NCBI GenBank assembly: GCA_036172665.1
Contig: CM069876.1
Location: 5,518,001 to 5,582,000 of the forward strand
DNA from: Prosopocoilus inquinatus
Lineage: Eukaryota; Arthropoda; Insecta; Coleoptera; Lucanidae
Direction: 5' to 3'
DNA: 64,000 bases
This document shows, piece after piece, positions 1-11,289 of the stretch. A model generated the notes under the pieces. The model was not told the origin of the DNA and ran no database searches. It saw only the letters and a list, made by a program, of their open reading frames with translations. Positions within the stretch are counted from its first letter, which is position 1, and every line of letters begins with the position of its first letter. Position numbers and translations under genes: made by a program.

Positions 1-204
1 CAAAACTGCAAGTTACAATTAGTCACCGGATCTTTGAATGAAAGGTGAAGTTTAGCAGCTTCAAAGAGTTCTTCCTCACTGAATTCGAGGCGAAACCTCC
101 TGCAGCTTAGCCCTAATTCTACGCTACTGGTAGAACGCACGTCCGACGCGATGTCGTCATGTGAACTCCGCGGACGGATAGAATAAAAAGGAAACTTCTT
201 AAGT

Positions 205-345
205 AAAAAGGTTTTTTAATCTCGAACCGGACAGAAATATGATGGGAACACACTCTCAACGTTTCGCTACAGATTTATAGCTTCGTCAGGAGTGACGTGT
301 TCCGTTCATATTTCTGTCCGGTTCGAGATTAAAAAAACTTTGTAC
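205..345. mobile_element. Hairpin (foldback) element enclosing a hammerhead motif
   Basis: Arms at about 211-242 and 306-338 are near-perfect reverse complements, and the loop between them holds a hammerhead-like motif on the minus strand. Relatives sharing the arm and the core lie at 40595-40683 and 42530-42666. The flank at 338-378 is also shared with 42525-42560 in reverse complement, so this is a dispersed family and not a chance palindrome. No protein is encoded. Confidence 0.7.
245..303 (-). ncRNA. Candidate hammerhead ribozyme, hairpin-element family
   Basis: Read on the minus strand, the core box CTGACGA (283-289) is followed by a 4-bp stem II (GCTA/TAGC, 266-281), then GAAA (262-265). 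The long stem I pairs GAGTG plus TGTTCC with GGAACA plus CACTC, with a small CGT bulge. Stem III is reduced to the palindrome ACGT followed by T, which would be the nucleotide before cleavage. A GA insertion next to stem III is absent from the two sister copies. The core boxes match the hammerhead consensus CUGANGA/GAAA. Activity is inferred, and the very short stem III suggests weak or dimer-dependent cleavage. Confidence 0.55.
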
Positions 346-1654
346 TTACAATTTTCATCGGACAAGAACAAACATCAATTACGGAAAATTCTTACTTTAG
401 AATCCCTCCGGGACAAGATGAAATACGTGGCTGCTTACTCAACTCAGTGGCGGCACTACCTTCTTAGACCTTCCCAATGAAGGCACGTGGGGGAATGGAG
501 AACATTCACACTGTTCCAGGCGGTTAACTGCCACCGTACCAGTCACTAAAAAGGGAATTAAAAACATATTACAATTGCGAACAATAAATGCTTATGGAAA
601 ACGGACAAGAACGATGAGTAAACAAGATAGCACCCAAAGTTAATATACATAAGAAGTTATCTCATATGCATGAATTTACGTGCATAAAGTCGAATGCCTG
701 GTCGCGATCCACGACGCATGCATAGTCGGTGCCGTTACCATAACGACGCAACTATTCTGGAGCTTCAGTTTTGACGAATAACGTAGACCTGAGACCCATA
801 CGAAAAATGTCGAATCCGTCTGATTTTGCATGGGGCAACTATACATATACTAACTTTGGCATCTACCTTACTTGGAAAAGAAGACAAAGCCTAAGAACGC
901 AAATTTCCACATTGAAAAATCTTTAGCAACTGGTCGTACTAACAGTGGATTGACAATCAACGAAACGAGATAATCCGCCGAAGACGGTCGGGTCACAAAT
1001 TTCAAAAATTAATCACTTTAAAATCGCCCAATCTCACTTCATTCACAACATCCAAATAACAGCCGTTCTCAAGCGTGGCGTACAGGCCGGTACGGCTTTT
1101 GTAGTAGATACCTGCCTTCTCGAATTTACTGGAATGAACGCGAATCAACGAGAAATGCAGATAACATCTTGTGACGCAAGATGGGGTGACTCGTACTAAA
1201 AATTAAGGTTGGTAGAGCTGGATAGTGTATTAGAAAGTCGCCGTGATCAGCGGAGGGGACAGAAGGTGCGTATCTCGTTACATCACGTCACGTGATAAAT
1301 TCCATTGGGCATATTAACGAGATTTTTGAGTTATTTAATCAATAGGACCATAGGATTGACTTCATTTATAGTAAATTAGATTAAGATTTAGGACACAGAT
1401 TAAAACTCACTCTATTTACTTCACTGTGACGGATAGAAGTTTCCTGTGACGTCAGGAGTTACTTTTGCGGCGAGGAAAGAAATTTCAAACTAGTTTTACC
1501 AATCTAAAAATATATTTACGCGTCACAGCTGTAACAGTACTATGGAAACAAAGAAGTAAAACTGTGAAATAAAAATATGATTTGGAAAGAAAAAGGTAAC
1601 TATAAAAAAAATACAAAAAAAAGATGATTGATATTCAAAATAAAAATAAATATC
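346..1654. other. No gene recognised
   Basis: AT-rich sequence with only short chance reading frames. The first bases (346-378) continue the hairpin-element family. I see no splice-framed conserved exon, tRNA or clear transposon end in the rest. Confidence 0.5.
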
Positions 1655-2400
1655 GTCAAATCTAATCAAATAAAAACAGAAGACGATCGTGGATTAAGAT
1701 AGGAAGGGATAGGATTTACTAAGAATAAGTCAAATCGATACAAATATTGACAACCTAAAATTTAATCTGTAAATATTAAAGATTAAAATTAAATAAACTT
1801 AATTGAGTAAATGAAAAAATAAAAAAATAGAAAATCGTATCCATTAAAGTCAAACGAAAGATAAAACAAAAAACAAAAGATTACACGAAAATAAAAACCA
1901 TATAAAAAATATAAGAAGAGAAATTTGCCAAGATCGAAGGGATTAGAACGTAAAATAGACTCAAATCGTTTAAGTAAAACAAAAAATTAAAATAAAAGAC
2001 AAACAAAAATGGCGATCGATAGAAGAATGTAAAATAAATTCAAATCGTGTAAATAAACAAAACAAAAACAAAAGACGATCAATTGCTAATCAATAAATAA
2101 AATTAAATTACATAAAAGAGAAAATAAAAAAGGGCCATCAATCGAAGGGATTAAAATGTAGAATAACTTAAATCGACAAAATTAAAAGAAAATAAAAACC
2201 AAAATAGCAATCGATGAAAAGGATTAAAATGTAAAATAAACTTAAATCAAGTAAATTAAGGGAAAAACAAAAGACAATCAATTGATAATTAAAACACAAA
2301 ATCGCGTCGAATGAAAGACAACCTCATAGTTAAAGAATTTAAAAAAAAACGTAAATTCAATGAAATCGAATAAAAGAAAAAACAAAAATCGATCAATTAA
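1655..2400. repeat. Degenerate A-rich minisatellite
   Basis: A unit of roughly 85-100 bp recurs several times with heavy divergence. Recognisable blocks are GAAGGGATTAAAATGTAAAA, then AACTTAAATCG, then an A/AC-rich run ending AAAAGAC(G/A)ATC. Good examples start near 1935, 2015, 2145 and 2215. The strand is strongly purine-rich and encodes nothing. A T-rich tract of similar texture in the opposite orientation lies at 50690-51540. Confidence 0.5.
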
Positions 2401-2529
2401 TTATACAGATCGGAAACTAAGTGACGGATAAATTCGATATTTTCAAGACAATTAATTAAGAAAAATAATAATAAAAGCTGGGACCCGTCAATTTTGTTTA
2501 ATTGGAAGGGTACCATTAAAAAAAAATAA

Positions 2530-2705
2530 AGATGGCGCGGGCCCCTGAAAACACGAGGCCGCGGGCGGTTGCCCGGTTCGCCCGCCTCTGGTTGCAAACA
2601 GCAACATGCAGAACCCAAAAGCACGGCGGGAAGCCTACTCGACTGCAAAGTCTATTCCCAGGAAATCAACGTAACATAATACATGGTGGAGCAAGGAACC
2701 TGACG
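2530..2705. other. GC-rich patch of unknown origin
   Basis: About 170 bp of clearly higher GC content interrupts very AT-rich DNA. Both strands are open for 60-80 codons, which high GC alone explains. It begins with AAGATGGCG, as does the sequence at 5939, so both may be fragments of one retroelement 5' region. No protein domain is recognisable. Confidence 0.3.
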
Positions 2706-3132
2706 ATTTTTGTAATAAAATAACACACACAATTTGCAATTTTTTATTTAGTGTTTTATATTAATACAAAATTAACTCTATGCCATTTCTTTCTTTTAAG
2801 AAAACATCAGTAAGATAAGATAAACAAAGAACTGTCATTTGTTTTTTTTTAACTTGTTCTATTCGATTATCGATGGCTTTGTTAGTTTTTAATATTATTA
2901 CAAACTTACTTGAGACTCGCTTATATGTCTGGAAGCGTCTCACACAAAACTATTCAATTTAATGTGCTTTTAAAGGTTAACCAAATGTTTTTTTTATTAT
3001 ACGACCCTTCATAAAACTTCCGCTAGGTGTCGGCCACTTCGTAATATTGTCGAATACACTGTTCTTATCTTCCTCGACGGTTTCTTATCATTCGATCAAT
3101 CATCTGCGGAGGAATGGCTCCAATTTCGTTTC

Positions 3133-3291
3133 TTAAGGTAACCCTCACAACCAGTAATCACAATAGGTTAAATCGGAAGAACGAGCAGGGTAGGGTTGTT
3201 ACGTTGCGAAAAATGTTCCTTGGACATTTAATTTCACGATATGATGATGTTGTTTAACCTTTTGCGATTACTGGTTGTGGGATTACCTTAA
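3133..3291. mobile_element. MITE with TTAA ends (piggyBac-like)
   Basis: Terminal inverted repeats of about 38 bp. The left arm begins TTAAGGTAACCC and runs through ACCAGTAATCACAATAGG. The right arm is its reverse complement and ends GGGATTACCTTAA. The outermost TTAA on both sides fits a TTAA target duplication, the signature of the piggyBac superfamily. There is no coding capacity. Confidence 0.65.
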
Positions 3292-3889
3292 GAGCAAAGT
3301 TTATATTTCTCGACCCGCCACTATTCAAGGCCTCTAAATCAGAAGTAATGACGGAAAGCGTCTGGAAATTGAATTGAAACAGAAGTACCACCATGGTCCG
3401 CCATGTGCTAACCGCTTTGAAGTATAATAAGAAAAAGAATGGATCAGTATTCCCTTCTGAACTATTTGAAAACGGCACAAATCTATTTCGAAGAAAACAG
3501 CTATATTAAAAACAAGTAGAGACCGAACCTTTGAACTGAAAAAATAAAACAAAATTTTCATATGCTCAATGTAACTACTTTAACCTTAAAAAATAAAACA
3601 CAGTTCATAACAAAGGATAAATATGTGGTGGTGATACTGCAGATTTTAATTGCAAAGAAAACCAGGTTCACTTTTTCTGAATGATTTCAGAATTTTACAA
3701 AATTAAAATTCGATACTGACCAGCAATGACCTACAATCTAATAAAAATTTAACACGTTTTGTTTAAGTATTGTACCAATTTAATTTAAAATGCTTAACAC
3801 TTGATTTCTTTCACTTAAGAGATCCTTGTTACCAGAATCCCTACAAAAAAAAGTTTTTCTTCGCTTTTTACTGTATAGGATCACAGCAC

Positions 3890-4018
3890 CTACTTTTCCA
3901 AGAATAACTTAAGGGTGGACTTTGTACTTTCAGGAATGTAGTTCTTAGTCAACGCGTTCCCCAAGGCCAAGAGGCAACCATGCAAGTCCCAAACAGGCTT
4001 AAATTTTTTATCTTCGCT
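3890..4018 (-). CDS. RanGAP: RanGAP exon 7 (last)
   Basis: The acceptor is CTTGCAG. It encodes [19 protein letters not shown] and continues to a TAG stop at 3890-3892. With the K that ends exon 6 it rebuilds the IKSE site, equivalent to the SUMO-modified LKSE of vertebrate RanGAP1. Confidence 0.92.
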   Translation of the reverse strand, partial: SEDKKFKPVWDLHGCLLALGNALTKNYIPESTKSTLKLFLEK

Positions 4019-7000
4019 CTGCAAGTCATTGATAAATCCGTATACTCAACATTGTAAATACATTGGCCCGTATTCTCACCTCGTCTTTAATGTAGCAACG
4101 CCGTGATTAAATTCTCTCTTTTACTCATGAAATTCGTATAAAGCTATATCGTTTATGTTTATTTTAATTACGGCTTTAGTTAAAGACGACTTTAATCATG
4201 AGATGAGAATACGGGTCAATGTAACTGAACGTTTACCTTAATTAAACCCAGGTGTACTAAAAGTGAGTTGTTTGTAATGGATAAGTTATCAGTTTTCTGT
4301 GCCCATGTGTACAGTTCTTGGTATAGTTGCTCGCTGCTTTTCATTGATAAACTACTAACTTCAGTGTTTTTGCTCACAGTTAACGCAGACACTTTCATTA
4401 CGATTTTAACTAATTTATCCAAATAAGAGTCGTTATTTACCTTTAACAGTAAGCGTAACGCAATAAGGAGGACTATTGTCAAAATTGAATTTTCTTACGG
4501 AGACTGCCGAAGCTAAAAGCAATTTCGTTCTGTCATTTCCTAGTTTGAAGAAATTTTCCCCGCTTGGTACCGCCAGAAAATCTTCAGCAAGGACGATTTT
4601 GTTATTTTCAGCTTCTTTAGGTGGGCCAATTTTTGTACAGACAGTAACATGTATATCATCACTACTACTACTGCTGTTAGAACTATCCTCACTGTCACTA
4701 TCACCTGACACATCTTCATCTAAACTCCCTAGTACATTGAGTTTACCTGAAAATAAACTACAAGTGAATTTTCATGATTTTTAGAGGTTTTACTCAGGGT
4801 GTCATTGACTGAATATATTATTCAGTTAGGATAATAAAGTATCAAAATTAATTACCGCATTCTTTCAACAAATTTTTGACATCCGTTCTTCCTCGGGAGC
4901 CAAGCTCGTTTCCATCCAGAACCAGAACCTTCAATTTACTTTTGTTAGATATTGCAGAGATGAGGGCTTTTGCACCTTCGTAACGAATTTCGTTGAAGCC
5001 TAACGATAATTGCTCCAGTTCAGTGCAGCTCTGCAAGCCGGCGGCCAAATGTTGGGCTCCTTTGGTCTTCAAAAGACAATCTCCGAAGTTAATTTCTCGG
5101 AGCTTATGCAGGGAGGGCAGAACTTCGGCGATCGCTTTCGCACCTTCTGGACCGATGGTATTGTCATTTAAATTCAGAATTTGTAGGTTCGTGTTATGTT
5201 TGAATGCGTCGGACAAAGCTCTTACGCCGTCGTGGTAGATGCCGTTCTGAGGCATGGCTATTTCTTCGAAAGTACCAATTGTCTAAAAAAAATTGGGTCA
5301 AGTAGGTAACTATTAGAATGAATGAGAATGAGAATCCAAAATCAAAAAGACATCTTTTTTTTCCTACTTTGTGTTTACAATGAACCCGTTGTGATATCAA
5401 AAACGACTGTCAACAACGACACATTTCTGCTCTCGCGATGGATCCACGCGTGCGCCACACAGTAAAAATTACAAAATCAATAAAAATAACGGAAAACTGG
5501 GCGTAAGGTCAAAATGTGACAAAGTGAACTGAATTTGAATAACACAAAAGTTTGATAAAATTCCAAAATTTGAAATGTTTAAGGCTTTCAGGGTTTTTTC
5601 CCCAAAATTTAAGAAATTAAAAGTAATATTTCGATGTGGAAAAAGAAAAAAAATTTAAATAAACTTATCGACACTCCAGGTCCACCAGCGACACCTTCAA
5701 AGCAGAAAGTAGGGGGGGAGAGTAAAGGCGAGTCTGAGAACACCCAATCGGGGCGGAACCCTATGTAGCCTAGCCAAAAGGTGTCCCAAGTAGACTACGA
5801 TTAACCAAGCCTTCGGCAGAAAGGGACGGCTAGCTTCTTGATTTTATCCGACAAAATAAGGGGAAGGAGTCGCCACGCTCCTACACGTAGTCCAAAATCT
5901 TCCCAAATTCCAAAACGAAAAAGGAACGTGGCTTCAACAAGATGGCGGAGCCGGTCGAACACGAGGCAAAATGGCTACAAAACCGTTTTAAAACGGGGGG
6001 GCGATTCCCATCAAAATTTCGCCTGCGGAAACCAAATCCCAGCAAGGAAGCAGTGCGCCAAAATACCAATTGTGATTCCCATAATCACCTCATATCAAAA
6101 CTGCACGTTTTCTATCCAACAGATCAGCCTCGGAATCAACTGGTTTTAACGCCAGCCGACAAGCATCTATCACCGAACCATCGCAGATCCAGTGAAGTTC
6201 GGGAATGGAGAGGAATTAGGTCTGAGATAGAATCATGTGATTTTATAAAAGTCAAAACAAAAGATAACTCATTTTCAGAAGAAAATGCAGGTAGAACACT
6301 ATAATTCTCAGATGACGATATCAGTAATAAAATTCCCATGTGTCCAATTAACTGCCAGTCACTAGAGATATAACGAAATTACATTACACACCAAATTATT
6401 TAAGTTGTCTCACCTTAAAAACCTCTGCCAATGCTTTTGCTCCCTCATTTTCCAATCGGTTTCTTCCAGCAATGAATACCTTCAAAGCCAGCGATTTACC
6501 ATTATTATTGCTATATTTATAACAATCCAGTAGCGCTTTTGCTAATAGCTTCGCACCAGTGATTCCCAGGCCGTTGTTGTTCAAGCGAAGTTCTTCAAGA
6601 GCATAGCACGATGAACTGCGCAATAACGAAGCAAGACCCTCAACACCAATCGGCCCGAATGCATTGTCACTCAAATCCAGTTCCAGCAAATGAGCTCCGG
6701 CTGTCACAAGTCCAGTGCCAAGAAACTCCTAAACGACGGCTTACTTTCACACAGATATTATTAATAATTATAGGTAAATATGTACCGTGCCTTTAAATGA
6801 ATTCCGGATTAAAGTAGGACAAGATTTCTTTATAAGGTTATCTGAAATTAGTGGCTTTTAATACAAGAGCGAGAGGGTAGTTGATAGTAGTTGCCAATAG
6901 CTATCAGTGTCCATTTTGCAAGAGCGACAGAAAAAAAAAACTTTTTTATTTCATCTTTATATTATATTCTTCTTACAGTCGTTGAAAATAACTTGTATTG

Positions 7001-10000
7001 TAATTCTAAAATTTTATAAACTGGAAATACATACAAAGAGACACGATTTGACAATTGTTTAATTTGTATAAGTGGACAGTTGTTAGTAGTGACGGGATCT
7101 CATCCACCGGATTCCTGAGTATGTATACTCGGATTCGTCCAGATTCGTGAGCGTGACATCTGAAGCGTAATTACATGATTCTACTCGCTCGAGATCTCAA
7201 ACCACGACCTACTAGATTTCACGAGTACAGAGAGCTGTTGTCTGGTCAGAGCATGGCCGACTTTATCGATAAGCTAACGCTAATATGGTCGGAATTCGCA
7301 AAAAAAAACCATTTCTGTAAAGTAGGCCTTGGAAGGTACTTCATGTGGCGCCCTCGTTATGCCGAATTAACATTAAATTAAATTGTTGCTTGTCGTTTGA
7401 GACTTTTCATCAGACAACAGGAGACTTTTTATCGAATAAAAGGAGACTTTTCATCATGGGTAAAACGTGTTTAGTGGGGGGAAATATGATTATAAGTCGT
7501 TTCTTTTTTTTTAAATTCCAAGCGATTCACCAATGCAAAAAAGGTTAGAATTGCTCCATCAATTTTGTGATACGTACTGTGCTATTAAGGAAAGTGTAAA
7601 AATTAAAAGCACAACAAAGAAACAACGCTTAAATAAAGGCACTGTCACTTCTATTTTTGTAAATAGCTAGAAGTAGTTTCTAGCTGCCATATTCTGTAAC
7701 TCAAATTGAAGGAAATCTGTGAATACCACAGACCAAACTTAAGAAAAGTAGTAGAGGTTGAGCATTAAAAAATGAAAAGCGAGTGTCACGTGGCTCCCTC
7801 AAATTCAAAACTAGTGTCAAAATGACTGTCATCTTGAAATTTTTTGTTATGAGTAATATCAATTCATCTTAAAATATAAGTTGTCAAAATAAGCGTCGGT
7901 ATCGTAACCATGGTAACATCTAATTAATAAATGTTCGAGGCCGCTAGTTGACACACTCGACGGCTTGCTTTACTGGAACACATTTTTAGGCGAAAATCGA
8001 AAATTGAAACGGCCATATAAGCATTAGCTTATCGATAAAATGTTTAACATAATTCCGCTTTGGCGCTAGTTACCCAAGAAAGAAGTGTCGCAAATAACGA
8101 AAAAAAAAAAAAATTATAAGAAAACTGTACTTGATCAAGAAAATATAACTATACTTGCTATAAACTGTGTGAATTTGACACTAGACCCTTTTTTTTCACA
8201 TTAATGTATTCAACAATGGTTTTCTCTGTGTACGTATGCAACCAACAATACAAAGCGAGTAGCATCACGAGTACTCGAGTCTCACCGAGAAAAGCATTGA
8301 CAATCTCGAGTAGCATCAAAACCCATCACTAGTTGTCAGTGCTACAAACATTTAGGAGAAAAAAACATTGAGATCATAGCCTACCTACTATCCGGAATTC
8401 ATTTGAAGGCACGGTACACTGAAGTCAGAAATGATTTCAACCCATGTGACACCGCCGTGAACGCGTGAAACCCACCAAGGAAAGCAAATCAAAATTAAAT
8501 ACAACAGAACGAAAGTCAATGGCAAATATTTGCTAATTTAAAAGAGAAATCTCATTTTTTTTCAATATTGCCACTTCTGTCTGATAAGACAAAACCTGAT
8601 ACAAATTGGTCATGACTGTCATGAGGGTTGAAATAATTTCCAATGTCATTGTATAAGAAGGCCATATTAATATGCGTGCTCCACTACATGTAAGAAGTTA
8701 AGGCATTGTTGCCAGAGTGCTTATTTAACTACGAAATTTAAACTTCAGGGGTCCTATTCTCGAGTTCACTTTTTAAAAAGTAAAAACAATTCATTCATTT
8801 TCTCCAGAAAATATAAAAATAAAATGCTATTCTATTTGGGAAATTCACATTCAAAGATATCCAATTAATGCTTGATTTGTTAAAAGTGGTTAAGAGATTA
8901 TAAATTCGTTGTACTCAGGGAGGAAGAAAGTTTACTTTTAATACACATAAATTAAAAAATATTGCTGTGCTTAGTTTCCTTGAAGCCTACCTAGACTAGT
9001 GTTGTGAGTCGCTAAAATTACCACGTTACTTTACGATAAATTTCCAATGTTACTGGTAAGGTAACATTCATTTGTTATCGTTAGTTACCGCTTGTTACCT
9101 CTGTCGTCAAAATAACGTAATTTCGAGTTTTGCACTTGCAAAATTCAAATAAAATAATGAAAGTAATGGCCAAGGAATACTTTTGATTATTTGGGAAAAA
9201 CGTAAATACTAAAAAAAAGAAATAAATATTTCATAACCTAAAATGACTTTCGTTTACGCATGAATTTATTTAGTTGAAATACATAATATTAAATATTATT
9301 TTTAACAAAAGCCAAAAATAACGAGTGTTCGATTAAAAAAGCGGTCTAGATAGCCATGAATTTATTCTGAACGTCTAGCATAGGGTTCTTCATACGACTA
9401 GCGTGAAGCGTCACTTGCATTTCTAACCTCACTTTAACTCAACGAAGACATTTCAAAAAGAAACTTTTATTATCGAATGTTTATATTAAGTATAAATATT
9501 AAAAAAAAATTGCAGAAGCAGCTTTCGAGTTTTGTTGGTTAGGTTTAACCGTCAACTTGTCAAAGTTGAAATTCAAATGAAGTTAATCGCGACATGCGTT
9601 CCCGACAACAAAAGCCTGCTACAGCCTACTTGACCGTTTTTTTTAATGAACACTCGTTATAATGTGTATTCGGTATCAAATTAATCAGAAAATTGAGTAA
9701 GAATCACATTTTTAGTTAAAAGTGTAATTGGTAGCTTCGGCGCGTGATGTCGACACTTCAGCTGTAATTGGTAATATTTCGGTAATATTACCGGCATGGT
9801 AACATTAAAAATAAATTACTGGTAATTTAACAACACTAGCCTAGACAGAAAATAACATTTCAGATTTCAATTTGAACACTGTGTGATATAAATCTTAGAT
9901 CTGGCAACATCCAAGCATTACACGCTAAAGCTTTGTCACTTCTTGCACATGCACATTTTAAGGATTACTCAAATACAAGATTACAAAAAATTGCCACATC

Positions 10001-10846
10001 CACAAGCACTTTCATATGAAAGTTAGTGCAATATAATCATTTCGTATTCAGAACACAGGGCGATCGAAATTGATTATCCTGATCCTATACTACTTTCCGC
10101 GAGCTTCGTATCAATATTTATGTCTACCAGATGAAGATTGGCACGGAAAGCAGAGGTGTGCAGGGAACATTCAAAAAAAACTTACATCCGAATTGAACTT
10201 AATTAATAAAAACATCCGGTATACATAAATATTGATACGAAGCTCGTGGAAAATAGTGTAGGGTCAGGACAATCAATTTCGATCACCCTGTATCTGTAAC
10301 CCACCTGACACTTTGGCAACAATGTGCATGATCTAAGACCCTTCTTATACATGTTTACCTTAATCATATACTGTTAGTTACCAGCGCCTTAGGAATTTCA
10401 GTTTTCATTCGTCCTGTGAACAGATCCTTCCATAGAGCACGTTTGAGTTCAGGATGTTTTTCTAGGGATTTAGCGATAGCCTGAGATGCCTCAACTCCCA
10501 ACGTGTTGCCTTCTAAGTTCAGAAACTGCAAATCCTTGCAACTGTCAATTTCTTCGATGATAGGTTTAACTGAAATTTCAAGTGGACTCTAGCACATTGA
10601 GTGGCAAAAATTTTGTGTATCGTCTTGAGCCTTTTTAAGAAGAAAATGGACATGGTGTCCTATTCATCACTTGACGCCTCCAGTACAAATGTTAATGGGG
10701 CGTAAGGCAACGGCGTACCAAGGCCTGCAAAAGTAACGCTTACCGTCGTCTTCTGTATTTAGCCTGAGCGATTTTCCAGCAAAGCTGACGCCACTTAGGC
10801 TCACTCGAGCGCTCTCGAAAGCTGCAGTAACTTCTTCCACACTCAT
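3890..10846 (-). CDS. RanGAP: Ran GTPase-activating protein 1 (RanGAP1), complete, seven exons
   Basis: RanGAP1 stimulates GTP hydrolysis by Ran on the cytoplasmic side of the nuclear pore and so maintains the Ran-GTP gradient that drives nuclear transport. The spliced CDS joins 10846-10744, 10569-10382, 6728-6414, 5282-4856, 4746-4499, 4440-4237 and 4018-3890. That is 1614 nt, or 537 residues, close to the 587 of human RanGAP1. Every junction is GT-AG and keeps the frame. Residues 1 to about 345 carry the leucine-rich repeats, with RanGAP signatures such as [19 protein letters not shown] and MPQNGI. An acidic/serine-rich patch follows (about 350-375), and then the C-terminal RanGAP domain (about 415-537). 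A SUMO consensus I-K-S-E spans the last exon junction. Introns are filled with MITEs and a 1.6-kb GTAC element. Confidence 0.95.
4065..4217. mobile_element. MITE in RanGAP intron 6
   Basis: Ends are inverted repeats: GGCCCGTATTCTCACCTC on the left and its near reverse complement GAGATGAGAATACGGGTC on the right. It is 153 bp long with no coding capacity and lies wholly between exons 6 and 7. Confidence 0.6.
4237..4440 (-). CDS. RanGAP: RanGAP exon 6
   Basis: It follows a 58-nt intron (4441-4498). The 204-nt exon encodes [15 protein letters not shown] and ends LLVHLGLIK, matching the human KVVSAFLKVSSV and LLVHMGLLK segments. The donor is GTAAAC, only 20 bp from a MITE end at 4217. Confidence 0.9.
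4499..4746 (-). CDS. RanGAP: RanGAP exon 5 (acidic linker)
   Basis: The acceptor is TTTTCAG and the donor GTAAGA at 4498. The 248-nt exon encodes the Asp/Glu/Ser-rich linker ([14 protein letters not shown]) and the start of the C-terminal domain. The short intron after it stays open in frame, which makes a longer single frame look plausible, but homology supports the splice. Confidence 0.88.
4856..5282 (-). CDS. RanGAP: RanGAP exon 4
   Basis: The acceptor is a T-run followed by TAG, and the donor is GTAATT. The 427-nt exon begins [15 protein letters not shown] and holds the last leucine-rich repeats, including [12 protein letters not shown] and [13 protein letters not shown]. Confidence 0.95.
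5640..6300. mobile_element. Possible retroelement relic in RanGAP intron 3
   Basis: This stretch is GC-richer than its surroundings. It contains a proline/lysine-rich broken frame near 5640-5765 ([17 protein letters not shown]) and a 120-codon open frame at 5942-6304. Neither shows a domain I recognise, and stops interrupt the first. The composition and location fit a decayed retrotransposon ORF1 or 5' region. This is a weak call. Confidence 0.3.
6414..6728 (-). CDS. RanGAP: RanGAP exon 3
   Basis: The acceptor is TTTAG and the donor GTGAGA. The exon is 315 nt, phase 0 at both ends. It begins [19 protein letters not shown] and contains two to three leucine-rich repeats ending [16 protein letters not shown]. 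Confidence 0.95.
6782..8417. mobile_element. 1.6-kb element with GTAC ends, RanGAP intron 2
   Basis: The two ends are inverted repeats of about 34 bp just inside a GTAC duplication: left GTAC then CGTGCCTTTAAATGAATTCC, right the reverse complement ending GGCACG then GTAC (8414-8417). It encodes no transposase. Internally it contains a copy (about 7770-8010) of the CCATGGTAACATCTAATTAA repeat also found at 36107 and 50015. A one-ended relative lies near 48340. Confidence 0.65.
8997..9838 (+). mobile_element. hAT-like non-autonomous element, copy 1
   Basis: The termini are TAGTGTTGTGAGTC on the left and the inverse ACAACACTA on the right. The flanks ACCTAGAC (8989-8996) and GCCTAGAC (9839-9846) match at 7 of 8 bases, giving the 8-bp target duplication typical of hAT. 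The interior has many internal GGTAACATTACCGG-type palindromes and no ORF. Further copies are at 11030-11270, 36910-37908 and 37939-38860. Confidence 0.7.
10055..10291. mobile_element. MITE with ~70-bp terminal inverted repeats
   Basis: The left arm starts ACAGGGCGATCGAAATTGAT and the right arm is its reverse complement, ending ATCACCCTGT. The arms stay paired for about 70 bp to TCAATATTTATGT. It lies in RanGAP intron 2, 90 bp from exon 2. Confidence 0.7.
10382..10569 (-). CDS. RanGAP: RanGAP exon 2
   Basis: The acceptor is TTTCAG and the donor GTAACT. The 188-nt exon encodes the first leucine-rich repeats ([15 protein letters not shown]) and the conserved [18 protein letters not shown] segment. 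Confidence 0.93.
10744..10846 (-). CDS. RanGAP: RanGAP exon 1 (coding part)
   Basis: Starts at the ATG ending at 10846 ([19 protein letters not shown]) and continues with [14 protein letters not shown], which aligns with the N-terminus of animal RanGAP1 (SFKGKSLKLNT). The donor is GTAAGC at 10743. The exon is 103 nt and ends in phase 1. Confidence 0.9.
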
Positions 10847-11029
10847 ATTGTCCTGAGATTATGTAATTCAACAGGAAAACAATCACAAACGTTCGTCTCT
10901 TTTACCGGCATCAAATTATTCACCAATCATTGTCGCCAACCGACTCGACTAGAAATTCCATTTTCGGCATACAGTACTTCCCTAGAATTCCCTAAATTAA
11001 TCGGGGAAATTTCTCAAAGAAAATATTTT

Positions 11030-11270
11030 TAGGTTATGAAGTATTTATCTTCTTTTAGTATTTACGTTTTCCCTAACTAACTAAAAAAATTCCATGGTCA
11101 TTTGTTTCATTGGTCTGCTTGTATTTTGCAAGTGTGCAATTCGAAATTGCATTATGTCGACAACAGAGGTAACAAACGGTAACTAACGGTAACAAATGAA
11201 TGTTACCTTACCGGTAACATTGGAAATTTACCGTAAGGTAACGTGGTAGTTTTAGCGACTCACAACACTA
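11030..11270 (-). mobile_element. Truncated hAT-like element (copy 2)
   Basis: This is the reverse complement of the first 240 bp of the 8997-9838 element, ending at the TAGTGTTGTGAGTC terminus (CACAACACTA at 11261-11270). The other end is missing. It lies just upstream of the RanGAP start codon. Confidence 0.65.
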
Positions 11271-11289
11271 GGTAATGGTAATAGGAAAC

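Noticed and set aside
2397..2723. Overlapping 60-80 codon frames on both strands
   Set aside because: GC-rich patch with few stops. Neither frame has a recognisable motif or extends into an exon.
4216..4482. Single 88-codon minus frame crossing RanGAP exon 6
   Set aside because: Its first 14 codons are the 58-nt intron and its last few are past the donor. The spliced model fits the homologue better.
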